Shown here piece by piece: positions 1 to 6,701 of a stretch of DNA of 8,291 bases. Source of the stretch: Clostridia bacterium (GTDB taxonomy: Bacteria > Bacillota_A > Clostridia > Oscillospirales > Butyricicoccaceae). The notes below the pieces were generated by a model. The model worked only from the letters and a program-made list of their open reading frames with translations. It ran no database searches and was not told the DNA's origin. The stretch spans positions 1 through 8,291 of the forward strand of contig JAFOHJ010000304.1 in NCBI GenBank assembly GCA_017421885.1, in the 5' to 3' direction. The stretch's first letter is position 1. Each line of letters starts with the position of its first letter. Both the position numbers and the translations under genes were made by a program.

Positions 1-93
1 AAACCGCAGACTGTATTTACGAGCGACCCGCTCAACATGCTGGCGGGAAGCAATAAATTCATACCGACACAAATCAGAATACGAGGTGAATGA
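1..93 (+). CDS. C-terminal end of an upstream phage gene, probably the terminase large subunit
   Basis: Frame 1 is open from the window edge to a TGA at 91-93 and gives the last 30 residues of a protein ending in ...IPTQIRIRGE. The stop overlaps the portal ATG (ATGA at 90-93), the usual tight coupling inside a head operon. In phages with this head module the gene directly before the portal is normally the large terminase, the ATPase/nuclease motor that packages DNA. No terminase motif lies in this short piece, so the identity rests only on position. The frame is GC-rich with phage-like codon use matching the portal gene, so a real gene end is likely even though the product is inferred. Confidence 0.55.
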   Translation, partial: KPQTVFTSDPLNMLAGSNKFIPTQIRIRGE

Positions 94-2111
94 AAATGGA
101 GAAGAGGCCGAGGGATCCGAGAATGATGCAGCCCGCGCCGAGGGAAGAATTGGCTGCGCAGCAGGCTGCACGGATGCAGCAGATGGCAAATGCGCATAAC
201 ATGGTAAATCAGGCCGGTGCGCAGCCGGGTGAAGAGATGCAGGCCAATGAAACCGTGGGCTTTGTGCCCGTAGAGCAGGTGCTGCCCAAGCGCATGAACA
301 AAGAACGCCTGATCAAGGCCATGCAGGACCTGACGAAGTACAAGTCCGGCAAGGCGAAGCTGGAATCCCGCATCGTGGAAGTTGAGCAGTGGTGGAAGCT
401 GCGCCATTGGGAATGGATGCAGGAAAAGGGCGCACGGGATGACATCAAGACCGCCAGCGCATGGCTGTTCAATGTCATTGTTTCGAAGCATGCGGACGGC
501 ATTCAGAGCATTCCTGAAGCCAACATCCTGCCGAGGGAAGAGAGCGACAAGCCCACGGCGAAGATGCTGTCGAGCATTATCCCCTGTGTGCTTGAGGAAA
601 ACAAGTTTGAGAGTGAATACAGCGCGATCTTGTGGCAGAAACTGAAGGGCGGCACCGGCGCTTACGGTGTATTCTGGGACAAGAGCAAACACAACGGCCT
701 TGGTGACATCGCCATCAGGAAGGTTAACCTGCTGCGCTTGTTCTGGGAGCCGGGCATCAGCAACATTCAGGAAAGTAAGCAGGTGTTCCTGGTTGAAGCT
801 GTGGACACCGACGTCCTGAAGGAACAGTATCCGGAGCTTGCGGACGAGAACCTGATGAACAAGGCAGTGACCGTGCGCAAGTTCATGACCGAGGACAACA
901 TCGACGAGAACGACAAAACAATGGTTGTGGACTGGTATTATCACCGGCATGAGGGCGGCAAGAAGGTTCTGCATTACTGCAAATTCGTGGGCGAACATGT
1001 GCTGTACTGCACTGAGGATGACCCGGAGCTGTCCGGACGCGGCCTGTATGACCATGCCATGTATCCCTTTGTACTTGACGCACTGTTCCCGGTAGAGGGC
1101 AGCCCCTGCGGATTCGGCTATGTGGACGTATGCAAAAACGCGCAGGAGCAGATCGACATCGTGAATCAGGCCATCGTGAAGAACAGCCTTGTAAACGCGA
1201 TCCCGAGGTACTTTATACGCAGTGACGGCAGTGTGAATGAAGAGGAGTTTATGGACTTCACCCGGCCTATTGTTCATGTGACGGGCAATCTGGGCGCGGA
1301 CAGCGTTATTCCGATCACGCCGACGAGACTGGACGGCACGGCAATCAATGTAGTACAGACCAAGATCAGTGAACTCAAGGAGACCAGCGGCAACACCGAC
1401 AGCTCCAACGGCATCAGCGCCGGACAGAGTCAGGCAGCAAGCGCCATTGCAGCCCTTCAGGAGGCAAGCGGCAAGGTGAGCCGTGCGTCCACCCTGAGTG
1501 CGTACAGAGCATTTGAGGAGGTTGTCAATCAGGTAATCGAGCTGATCCGCCAGTTCTATGACATGCCGAGGCAGTTCCGCATTACCGGCGAGATGGGCGA
1601 AGAACAGTTTGCATCCTTCGACAACGCGATGATGCAGCCTCAGCATCAGGGCATGATCGCAGGCGTTGATATGGGCTACAGACTGCCAGTATTTGACATC
1701 AAAGTGGATGCACAGAGCAAGACCGCCTATACAAAGCAGGCACAGAACGAGCTGGCGCTGACTCTGTACAATCAGGGCGTATTTAACCCGCAGATGACCG
1801 ACCAGGCGCTGATGCTTCTGGACATGATGGACTTTGACGGGCGCGAGAAGATCATGCAGAAAGTCAGCCAGAACGGCACCATGATGCAGATGATGGCCCA
1901 GTATCAGCAGATCGCGCTGCAGCTGGCACAGCAGGTTGATCCCGCGCTTGCGGAGCAGTTGAGCCAGACGATCATCGGCGGCGCACAGGCCACCGGCGGC
2001 ATGCCGATGGGCGGCGGTGTACAGTTAGGGGAAAAGGATCCCGGCGGCGCGGCAGCCAAGATGGAAAATGCCCGGGAACGCAGCCAGGGCGCAAGCCAGC
2101 CGAGGGTATAA
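90..2111 (+). CDS. Portal protein, P22-type (long portal)
   Basis: The 673-residue product fits the portal, the dodecameric ring at one capsid vertex through which DNA enters and leaves and on which the terminase docks. The length is close to P22-type portals. Residues 1-57 are Met/Gln/Ala-rich and probably disordered. The middle (about 70-520) is the mixed alpha/beta body, with the portal-like stretches KLKGGTGAYGVFWD near 190 and CKNAQEQIDIVNQAIVKNSL near 350. The C-terminal part (about 545-640) is helical and rich in Met and Gln (MMQMMAQYQQIALQLAQQ), as expected for a portal barrel. GAGGTG at 83-88 is only 1 nt from ATG 90 but 7 nt from the in-frame ATG at 96, so translation more likely starts at 96 (671 aa). 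The stop is TAA. The scaffold and capsid genes follow, which supports the call. The assignment comes from recognition of family and context, not from a search. Confidence 0.85.
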   Translation: MKMEKRPRDPRMMQPAPREELAAQQAARMQQMANAHNMVNQAGAQPGEEMQANETVGFVPVEQVLPKRMNKERLIKAMQDLTKYKSGKAKLESRIVEVEQWWKLRHWEWMQEKGARDDIKTASAWLFNVIVSKHADGIQSIPEANILPREESDKPTAKMLSSIIPCVLEENKFESEYSAILWQKLKGGTGAYGVFWDKSKHNGLGDIAIRKVNLLRLFWEPGISNIQESKQVFLVEAVDTDVLKEQYPELADENLMNKAVTVRKFMTEDNIDENDKTMVVDWYYHRHEGGKKVLHYCKFVGEHVLYCTEDDPELSGRGLYDHAMYPFVLDALFPVEGSPCGFGYVDVCKNAQEQIDIVNQAIVKNSLVNAIPRYFIRSDGSVNEEEFMDFTRPIVHVTGNLGADSVIPITPTRLDGTAINVVQTKISELKETSGNTDSSNGISAGQSQAASAIAALQEASGKVSRASTLSAYRAFEEVVNQVIELIRQFYDMPRQFRITGEMGEEQFASFDNAMMQPQHQGMIAGVDMGYRLPVFDIKVDAQSKTAYTKQAQNELALTLYNQGVFNPQMTDQALMLLDMMDFDGREKIMQKVSQNGTMMQMMAQYQQIALQLAQQVDPALAEQLSQTIIGGAQATGGMPMGGGVQLGEKDPGGAAAKMENARERSQGASQPRV

Positions 2112-2236
2112 AAGCTCCGGGAAGCAAGGGGAAAAGCCCACATAGATGCAGCCGTAGAGGGGGGTGACATTACGCCCCATGGATTTGCTAAAATACAGGC
2201 ATAGGGTCGTCCACTTACGGACAGAGAGGTGTAAAC

Positions 2237-3178
2237 ATGGACAATTTCATTTTCAAACTCCAGCTTTTTGCTGACGGCGGAGCAGCCGGCGGCGATGGCG
2301 GCGCAGCGGCGGCCGCAGGCGGAGACACGGGCGTACAGGCACCCGACGCCGGGGTGCGCAATAATCGCAGAAGACGCGAAAACCCGCTTGCGAATGTGCA
2401 GTACGGCATTCAGGAAGGTGGTAACGCGCAGCAGGTCGCACCTGCAGAGAAGGCCGCAGCACAGGGAGAGGGCACGGAGGAGAGCTTCGACAGCCTGATC
2501 AAGGGTAAGTACAAGGCCGATTTCGACAGCCATGTACAGAGCATCATTCAGCAGCGATTCAAGAAGAACGCGGACAATGAGGCGATGCTTGAGAGTTACA
2601 AGCCCCTGATGGAGGCCATCGGAAAGAAGTTCAACGTGGATCCCACGGACATCGACGGCATGATCGACGCAATAATTTACGACGAAGATGAGCTTGATGA
2701 GGAGGCCATGCGGCTTGGCATGAGCCGCGAGTCAGTCAAAATCGTAAATAAGTTGAAGCGAGAGAACGACAAGTACAAAGCGCAGGAGCAGAAAAGGATG
2801 CAGGATGAGTTCTTTGCAAATCATTATGCAAACCTTCAGATGCAGGCTGAGAAGTTGAAAGAAAAATATCCGGGAATTGACCTGCAAAAAGAATTGGAAA
2901 ATCCGGTTTTCAAGAGACTTACAGGACCTGGCAATAATGTACCGGTCGAACAAGCGTATTTTGTAATACACAAGGACGAGATCCTGCAGGCGAATGCCCA
3001 GGCACAGGCCGAGAGGATGTCCAAAGCCATTCAGGCCAACGGCGCAAGACCGACGGAGAACGGCCTGAAGGGCGGACAGAGCGCAGCCACCGTGAAAACC
3101 GATCCGAGGACGCTGACCCCGGCTGATCGAGCAGAGATCAGACGCAGGGCAGCCCGAGGGGAAAAGGTAGTATTCTAA
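2237..3178 (+). CDS. Capsid scaffolding protein (putative)
   Basis: A 313-residue, mostly helical and highly charged protein sits between portal and major capsid, the standard place of the scaffold that directs procapsid assembly and is then lost. Residues 1-13 (MDNFIFKLQLFAD) nearly match the capsid N-terminus. A Gly/Ala-rich linker follows (about 14-35). Residues 85-250 are helical with coiled-coil-like stretches (KIVNKLKRENDKYKAQEQKRMQDEF). The last 20 residues are basic (RAEIRRRAARGEK), like the coat-binding tail of known scaffolds. ATG 2237 is preceded by AGAGAGG with 7 nt spacing. The stop is TAA. Bases about 2845-2975 use AT-richer codons (AAA, GAA, CAA, TTG) than the rest, suggesting a mosaic patch. 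The function is inferred from position and composition; a minor capsid protein is the alternative. Confidence 0.7.
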   Translation: MDNFIFKLQLFADGGAAGGDGGAAAAAGGDTGVQAPDAGVRNNRRRRENPLANVQYGIQEGGNAQQVAPAEKAAAQGEGTEESFDSLIKGKYKADFDSHVQSIIQQRFKKNADNEAMLESYKPLMEAIGKKFNVDPTDIDGMIDAIIYDEDELDEEAMRLGMSRESVKIVNKLKRENDKYKAQEQKRMQDEFFANHYANLQMQAEKLKEKYPGIDLQKELENPVFKRLTGPGNNVPVEQAYFVIHKDEILQANAQAQAERMSKAIQANGARPTENGLKGGQSAATVKTDPRTLTPADRAEIRRRAARGEKVVF

Positions 3179-3186
3179 AGACCGAT

Positions 3187-3224
3187 TCCTCTCTAAACAT
3201 ATTGTGACCTAATTACAGAGAGGA
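3187..3224 (+). promoter_or_regulatory. Hairpin that can hide the major capsid ribosome-binding site
   Basis: TCCTCTCT (3187-3194) is perfectly complementary to AGAGAGGA (3217-3224), giving an 8-bp stem with a 22-nt loop. The right arm is the Shine-Dalgarno site of the capsid gene, whose ATG is at 3233. When folded, the stem would block initiation. The pairing is seen directly; a regulatory role is inference. In a highly expressed capsid gene the stem might instead stabilise the mRNA or be melted by ribosomes finishing the scaffold gene just upstream. Confidence 0.45.
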
Positions 3225-3232
3225 GAAAAACA

Positions 3233-4294
3233 ATGTTCAATTTCGATTTCAATCTTCAGCTTTTTGCAGATAGCGGTACCCTTGTAAACACCACCGGCGG
3301 CAGCGTAAACGCCTACACCGGCGCAGCAACCACCACGAACGCAATGTCCCCCACCATGAAGACCTACTACGACACCGAGCTTCTGGAGAACAGCCGCAGC
3401 GAGCTGCTGTTTGCACAGTTCGGCAAGAAGCAGGGTCTTCCCGCCAACAAGGGCCGTGTCGTAGAATGGCGCAAGATGGACACCCTGCCCAACGGCACCG
3501 AACTGCAGGAAGCTGTCATCCCTGCAGGCAAGGTACTTGGTATGACCAACCTGTTCGGCGAGCTGACCCAGTATGGTATGTACGTGGCCATTTCTGACAT
3601 CCTGGACATGCACGCAGTGGACAACATTCTGCTGGGCGCAACCGAGGAACTGGGCGCATCCGCAGGCGAGACTATGGACGCCCTGATCCGCAACGAGCTG
3701 ATGACCGGCACCAACGTGCTGTTCGCTGACACCATCGGCGAAGACGGCCGCGATACCGCCGTAACCAACCCCAGCCAGTTCGTTGAAGGCAACAACTTCC
3801 TGACCCCCGACATGGTCAATAAGGCTGCCACCGTCCTGAAGAAGAACAAGGCACCCCGCATCAACGGCAAGTATGTCGCAATCATCCATCCTTCCGTGAA
3901 ATACGACCTGCGTTCTTCCGCCGAATGGATTGAAGCCCACAAGTACGCAGCCACCACCGAGATCTTCAACGGCGAAATCGGCGAGCTGCACGGCGTGCGC
4001 TTCATCGAATCCACCAACGCTCCCATCTATCAGAACGGCGACAAGCTGGTATATTCCACCTTCTTCATGGGCAAGGACGCCTACGGCATCGTAGACCCCG
4101 AAGGCGGCAATATGGAAATGATCATCAAGGACAAGGATCAGGCCGGCGGCCCCCTGAACCAGTTCAGCACTGCTGGCTATAAGTTTGAGCACGCGACCAA
4201 GATCCTGTATCCCGAGCGCCTGCTGCGCGTGGATTCCCTGTCCACCTGGGGCGGCAGCGACGAACGCAACGTAGACCCGCCTTTCGAAGGCTGA
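3233..4294 (+). CDS. Major capsid protein, N4-gp56-like family
   Basis: The 353-residue protein matches the general pattern of the N4-gp56 major capsid family (HK97 fold), which forms the icosahedral shell. Recognisable stretches are the YYDTELLENSRSELLFAQFG segment near 43-62, GRVVEWRKMDTLP near 75, the TNLFGELTQYGMYVAISDIL strand region near 105-124, a helix around GASAGETMDALIRNEL near 143, and the AIIHPSVKYDLR segment near 215. The length fits the family. The first 13 residues (MFNFDFNLQLFAD) nearly repeat the scaffold N-terminus. The Shine-Dalgarno AGAGAGGAG ends 7 nt before ATG 3233. Third codon positions are strongly C/G, as expected for a highly expressed gene, and this explains the long open frames on the opposite strand. 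The stop is TGA, followed by TAA in another frame. Confidence 0.9.
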   Translation: MFNFDFNLQLFADSGTLVNTTGGSVNAYTGAATTTNAMSPTMKTYYDTELLENSRSELLFAQFGKKQGLPANKGRVVEWRKMDTLPNGTELQEAVIPAGKVLGMTNLFGELTQYGMYVAISDILDMHAVDNILLGATEELGASAGETMDALIRNELMTGTNVLFADTIGEDGRDTAVTNPSQFVEGNNFLTPDMVNKAATVLKKNKAPRINGKYVAIIHPSVKYDLRSSAEWIEAHKYAATTEIFNGEIGELHGVRFIESTNAPIYQNGDKLVYSTFFMGKDAYGIVDPEGGNMEMIIKDKDQAGGPLNQFSTAGYKFEHATKILYPERLLRVDSLSTWGGSDERNVDPPFEG

Positions 4295-4316
4295 TAATGA
4301 AACGCAATAAATGACA

Positions 4317-4337
4317 GGGGCGGCCATGCGCCGCCCC
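4317..4337 (+). promoter_or_regulatory. Strong GC hairpin between capsid gene and next small gene
   Basis: GGGGCGGC (4317-4324) and GCCGCCCC (4330-4337) form a perfect 8-bp stem with a 5-nt loop. No T-run follows, so it is not a standard intrinsic terminator. It lies 22 nt after the capsid stop and just before the ribosome site of the next gene. It could protect the 3' end of capsid mRNA or tune downstream expression; both are inference. Confidence 0.45.
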
Positions 4338-4352
4338 GGAAAGGAGCAGCAT

Positions 4353-4604
4353 ATGGCCGCTAAAAACGCAACCCCTGTTAACGAGGAAAAGGTAACCGTA
4401 TTCGTAGATAAGGAGTCCGGTGAGCCTCCCATGCTGTTTGTCGGCATCAACGGCAAGAACTGGCAGATTCCTCGCGGTAAGAGCGTAGAGGTACCCAAGA
4501 GTGTTGCCGATATGGTCGAAGCACGCAAGCGCATGAAGCGCTTCCGCGAAGAGTACAGCAGCAGACAGCAGGAGCTTTCCAGAGAAATCCAGGGCGCACG
4601 ATAA
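4353..4604 (+). CDS. Small charged head-module protein, unknown function
   Basis: The product is 83 residues from ATG 4353. That start is chosen because AAAGGAG (4340-4346) sits 6 nt upstream. An in-frame ATG at 4311 would add 14 residues but would have to be read through the GC hairpin and lacks a ribosome site. The N-terminal half looks like a small beta domain (TVFVDKESGEPPMLFVGING, then NWQIPRGKSVEVPKSVADMV); the C-terminal third is a basic helix (EARKRMKRFREEYSSRQQEL). From memory, small proteins with this 'WQI-RG-VEVP' pattern often follow the capsid gene in Firmicutes phages, but I know of no assigned role; a decoration or head-assembly role is a guess from position. The stop is TAA, inside a 6-bp hairpin (4592-4597 with 4605-4610). 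Confidence 0.7.
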   Translation: MAAKNATPVNEEKVTVFVDKESGEPPMLFVGINGKNWQIPRGKSVEVPKSVADMVEARKRMKRFREEYSSRQQELSREIQGAR

Positions 4605-4617
4605 GCGCCCACCGCAA

Positions 4618-4645
4618 AGGCGGGGCAGAACGCCTCGCCTTTTTT
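4618..4645 (+). terminator. Rho-independent terminator after the capsid genes
   Basis: AGGCGGGGC (4618-4626) pairs with GCCTCGCCT (4632-4640) over 9 bp with one G-T wobble and a 5-nt loop, followed by six T (4640-4645). The two A before the stem can also pair with T of the run. A second hairpin (GGGCGC 4592-4597 with GCGCCC 4605-4610) lies just upstream. It probably reduces transcription past the capsid block; the next head gene starts only 21 nt later, so termination is likely partial. Confidence 0.8.
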
Positions 4646-4666
4646 CTATAGAGAGGAGGGCAGGAT

Positions 4667-5113
4667 ATGACGATAGGCAGAGCGATTGAGACGGTTGACC
4701 GCCTGAGACCCAACCGGTTTGAGCGCGTGGACAAGGTCCGGTGGCTGAGTGAGCTGGACGCGCTGATCTGGCACGACCTGATCGCCACCCATGAGCAGAG
4801 CACTCAGTGTGCGCCGCCGGAAGGCTGGGCATGCACGGATTGCAGCGGATTCGTCGGCTATGACGAGCACACCGACGACGACACCGAGCTGCTGGCGGCA
4901 TTCCCGCACGATAATATTTATCAGTTCTGGCTGGAGAGCCAGATCGACCTGAACAACATGGAGATCGCAAAGTACAACAACAGCCGCGCCATGTTCAACA
5001 ACGCATATGTGACGTATACGGACTGGTACAACCGCACCCATATGCCGAAACAGGCGGGCGGGTTCCGGTTCACGGAGAGAAGGAAGGTGCTGCCGGATGC
5101 CCTATCTACCTGA
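4667..5113 (+). CDS. Head-completion / head-tail adaptor-like protein (putative)
   Basis: The 148-residue protein lies after the capsid genes, where phages with this head module usually encode the adaptor that extends the portal ring. It begins with a helical MTIGRAIETVDRLRPNRF segment, then KVRWLSELDALIWHDLIATHE. The middle has an acidic loop (DEHTDDDTELLAAFPHDNIY), then a long helix pair (FWLESQIDLNNMEIAKYNNS) and FNNAYVTYTDWYNRTHMP. This pattern recalls a widespread Firmicutes-phage protein I associate with gp4-like or connector functions, but this is recollection plus position. ATG 4667 follows AGAGAGGAGG with 7 nt spacing. The stop (TGA, 5111-5113) overlaps the start of the next gene by 17 nt. 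Two CxxC-free cysteines (CTDC region near residue 56) are notable but not clearly a metal site. Confidence 0.6.
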   Translation: MTIGRAIETVDRLRPNRFERVDKVRWLSELDALIWHDLIATHEQSTQCAPPEGWACTDCSGFVGYDEHTDDDTELLAAFPHDNIYQFWLESQIDLNNMEIAKYNNSRAMFNNAYVTYTDWYNRTHMPKQAGGFRFTERRKVLPDALST

Positions 5114-5396
5114 GCTTATGGAAGGCGCGCAGACGCGCACGATGACGGAGGTATTCGGCGGGTATAACCACAACCTGAAGATCAACGAGGGCGAATGGTA
5201 TCACGAAGAGAACCTGACGTGCGACCATTATCCCCTGTGTGCCGAGCGAAAGAAGCGCGGCATGTATCATCAGGGCATGGACAATATCACCGGCATACTT
5301 TCCAAGGACGCGCTTGCATGGGTGGAAGGCACGAAGCTGTATTACAGCGGCAAAGAGGTCGACGGCATCACGCTTTCGGATGATCCTTGCAGCAAA
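5097..5396 (+). pseudogene. N-terminal fragment (100 aa) of a larger tail/structural protein, interrupted
   Basis: From ATG 5097 (AGGAAGG upstream at 5081-5087) a GC-rich frame encodes MPYLPELMEGAQTRTMTEVF, then GGYNHNLKINEGEWYHEENL and a KDALAWVEGTKLYYSGKEVD segment. I recognise this as the beginning of a family of structural proteins several hundred residues long that follow the adaptor gene in Firmicutes phages. After Lys100 (5394-5396) the base composition turns abruptly AT-rich. The frame stays open to TAA at 5631-5633, but there it runs straight through tRNA-Pro, so that extension is chance. No continuation of the gene appears in the rest of the window. Possible causes are insertion of a cassette of at least 2.9 kb, a rearrangement, or a chimeric assembly. 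Whether the fragment is made and stable is unknown. Confidence 0.65.
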
Positions 5397-5459
5397 TCTT
5401 ATTTAATAATAACATTTAATATTGGGATTAAAATAGTTTTATTTAGCTGTCTTGTATAT

Positions 5460-5532
5460 CCGGGTATGGCTCAGTTGGTAGGGCGGGTGGTTTGGGACCA
5501 CCAGGCCGCAGGTTCGAGACCTGCTACTCGGA
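5460..5532 (+). tRNA. tRNA-Pro (anticodon TGG)
   Basis: The full cloverleaf can be drawn. Acceptor CCGGGTA (5460-5466) pairs with TACTCGG (5525-5531) with one G-T wobble, and the discriminator is A5532. The D-arm is GCTC/GGGC with one T-G wobble. The anticodon stem GGTGG/CCACC (5486-5490, 5498-5502) holds the loop TTTGGGA with TGG at 5493-5495. The T-arm is GCAGG-TTCGAGA-CCTGC. CCA is not encoded. It reads CCN proline codons, mainly CCA/CCG. Confidence 0.93.
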
Positions 5533-5533
5533 G

Positions 5534-5568
5534 GAGAACGATAATCAGAGCCTGCACGTGGCGTTCTC
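5534..5568 (+). other. Hairpin just downstream of tRNA-Pro
   Basis: GAGAACG (5534-5540) pairs perfectly with CGTTCTC (5562-5568) around a 21-nt loop. A short TTTT (5572-5575) follows 3 nt later. It begins 1 nt after the tRNA discriminator base, so it may act as a weak terminator or as a 3'-trailer structure that affects tRNA end processing. The pairing is seen; the role is inference. Confidence 0.35.
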
Positions 5569-5616
5569 TGCTTTTACTGATACTGATTAAAATAAATAAA
5601 AAGGAGGTATTTAGTT

Positions 5617-6246
5617 ATGCCATACATTTATAAAATTACCAATGTAATTAATGATAAGGTGTATGTTGGTAAAACCTTAGATACCATCGAAAAAAGATGG
5701 AAAGAGCATTGTAGGGATTACAAAAAAGAGCGTTGTGAAAAACGTCCTTTGTATGATGCTATGACCAAGTATGGTATTGAGAACTTTAAGATTTCATTGC
5801 TTGAAGAAGTGTCTGAGAGCGAAATAAATGAAAAAGAAATCTATTGGATTGAAACATTAGGCAGTTTCAAATACGGATATAATGCCACCAAAGGCGGCGA
5901 TGGTAAACATTATGCCGACTATGATTTAATTTATCATTTATTTAATGAAGGAAAAAATAATTTAGAAATTCAAAAACTTACTAATTATGATGGAGCAACT
6001 ATTAAAAAAGCTCTTGAACTGAAAAATATTTCTGATGAGCAGCGTAAGCAGCGAGGAAGAGAAGTTATTAATCATTCTATCATAATGATTGATAAGGATA
6101 CAGATGAAGAATTAAAAATTTTTCCCTCTTTAAAAGAAGCTTATGCTTTTTTAAATAAGCAACACTCAGGACATATTGCTTCTGTCTGTAAAGGACAGCG
6201 AAAAACAGCATATGGTTATAAATGGCGATATAATCAAACTGATTAA
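5617..6246 (+). CDS. GIY-YIG homing endonuclease, free-standing
   Basis: The 209-residue protein has the full GIY-YIG nuclease layout. Y3-I-Y5 and Y16-V-G18 are the two halves of the name motif, R27 is the catalytic arginine in ERWKEH-type context (KRWKEH), and E74 in NEKEIYWIE is the expected metal-binding glutamate, followed by GYNATKGGDG. Residues about 102-133 look like a helix-turn-helix (LEIQKLTNYDGATIKKAL), and 169-205 resembles a NUMOD1 DNA-binding module ending GYKWRY. Such enzymes cut a specific DNA site and drive copying of themselves and flanking DNA into phages lacking them. An excellent Shine-Dalgarno (AAGGAGGT at 5601-5608) precedes ATG 5617. The stop is TAA. It is AT-rich, unlike the head genes, and lies about 220 nt after the interrupted tail gene, so it is a plausible mover of the cassette. 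No intron core was found around it. Confidence 0.88.
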   Translation: MPYIYKITNVINDKVYVGKTLDTIEKRWKEHCRDYKKERCEKRPLYDAMTKYGIENFKISLLEEVSESEINEKEIYWIETLGSFKYGYNATKGGDGKHYADYDLIYHLFNEGKNNLEIQKLTNYDGATIKKALELKNISDEQRKQRGREVINHSIIMIDKDTDEELKIFPSLKEAYAFLNKQHSGHIASVCKGQRKTAYGYKWRYNQTD

Positions 6247-6257
6247 TTCGTCAATCG

Positions 6258-6299
6258 AAGATACTGGCATCTATTTAGTTAAGTGTCTTATTCTTTTTT
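6258..6299 (+). terminator. Terminator after the endonuclease gene
   Basis: AAGATACT (6258-6265) pairs with AGTGTCTT (6282-6289) over 8 bp with one T-G wobble and a 16-nt loop, followed by ATTCTTTTTTG. The stem is AT-rich and so only moderately stable, but position after the endonuclease stop and the T-run support the call. The T-run overlaps the -35 box of the next promoter. Confidence 0.5.
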
Positions 6300-6326
6300 G
6301 ATTTTTATAAAAAATTATGTTATAAT
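6298..6326 (+). promoter_or_regulatory. Sigma-70-type promoter for the tRNA/small-gene unit
   Basis: TTGATT (6298-6303), a 17-nt spacer and a perfect TATAAT (6321-6326). The spacer end and the flanks are nearly identical to the promoter at 7954-7982, which shows that this is a conserved element rather than chance AT-richness. The start of transcription is expected near 6333, leaving a short leader to the ATG at 6360. Confidence 0.85.
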
Positions 6327-6359
6327 ATTTATAGAAAGTTAAGAAAGGAATTGATAGTT

Positions 6360-6617
6360 ATGAAAAAGAACAGAGTGCCCACTGAAAAAGAACTGGCAGT
6401 GCTGGATATGCTCGATGCCAAAGAGCAGCTCACTGATGCTCATAATCGTTTTAACTGGGCGAGTGAGGCTTACTTTGAAGTAGCAAATTCTGAGCTGACT
6501 ATCGCAAAAATGCGTTATGATAACGCAATTACAAAAGTAAGAATGTTGTGTGCCGAAAGTGATTATAAGGATCTGCCCAACATCTCTTATCTTCGTTTAG
6601 GCTTTTCTGTTGAATAA
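6360..6617 (+). CDS. Small helical protein, DUF2508 (YaaL)-like
   Basis: The product is 85 residues from ATG 6360. AAAGGAA (6344-6350) is 9 nt upstream of this ATG but touches the TTG at 6351, so ATG 6360 is preferred. The stretch AVLDMLDAKEQLTDAHNRFN then WASEAYFEVANSELTIAKMR follows the pattern of the small Firmicutes family DUF2508/YaaL: 'AK-x-L-x-x-A-x-x-x-F', a short acidic link, then a second helix ending in RYD. The family has no known biochemical activity. The gene is the first of the promoter-driven unit that continues into tRNA-Val, whose 5' end is only 5 nt after the TAA stop. TAA is followed directly by TAG, a tandem stop that would act as a poor back-up if TAG is recoded. Family assignment is from recognition and moderately sure. 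Confidence 0.7.
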   Translation: MKKNRVPTEKELAVLDMLDAKEQLTDAHNRFNWASEAYFEVANSELTIAKMRYDNAITKVRMLCAESDYKDLPNISYLRLGFSVE

Positions 6618-6622
6618 TAGAC

Positions 6623-6699
6623 GCGGAGTTAGCTCAGTTGGTTAGAGCACCTCGTTTACACCGAGGGGGTCGGGGATTCGAGTTCCTCACTCCGCACCA
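6623..6699 (+). tRNA. tRNA-Val (anticodon TAC), CCA encoded
   Basis: Acceptor GCGGAGT (6623-6629) pairs perfectly with ACTCCGC (6689-6695), followed by A and CCA (6697-6699). The D-arm is GCTC/GAGC. The anticodon stem CCTCG/CGAGG encloses the loop TTTACAC with TAC at 6657-6659. The T-arm is GGGGA-TTCGAGT-TCCTC with one wobble. It reads GTA/GTG and wobble valine codons. Confidence 0.95.
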
Positions 6700-6701
6700 T
6701 A

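Noticed and set aside
2161..2194. Promoter (GTGACA-19-TAAAAT) and hairpin GGGGTG/CGCCCC before the scaffold gene
   Set aside because: The spacing is too long and both boxes are poor. The hairpin has one wobble and no T-run. It may have a role but evidence is too thin to annotate.
3209..4612. A 467-codon open frame on the minus strand opposite the capsid gene
   Set aside because: It is the shadow of strong C/G third-position bias in the capsid gene. It has no ribosome site, no family resemblance, and would span the intergenic hairpin.
5397..5633. C-terminal extension of the interrupted tail protein
   Set aside because: The frame stays open only by chance: it reads straight through tRNA-Pro and its flanking hairpin, and the peptide (RRRTIIRACTWRSLLLLILI) has no structural-protein character.
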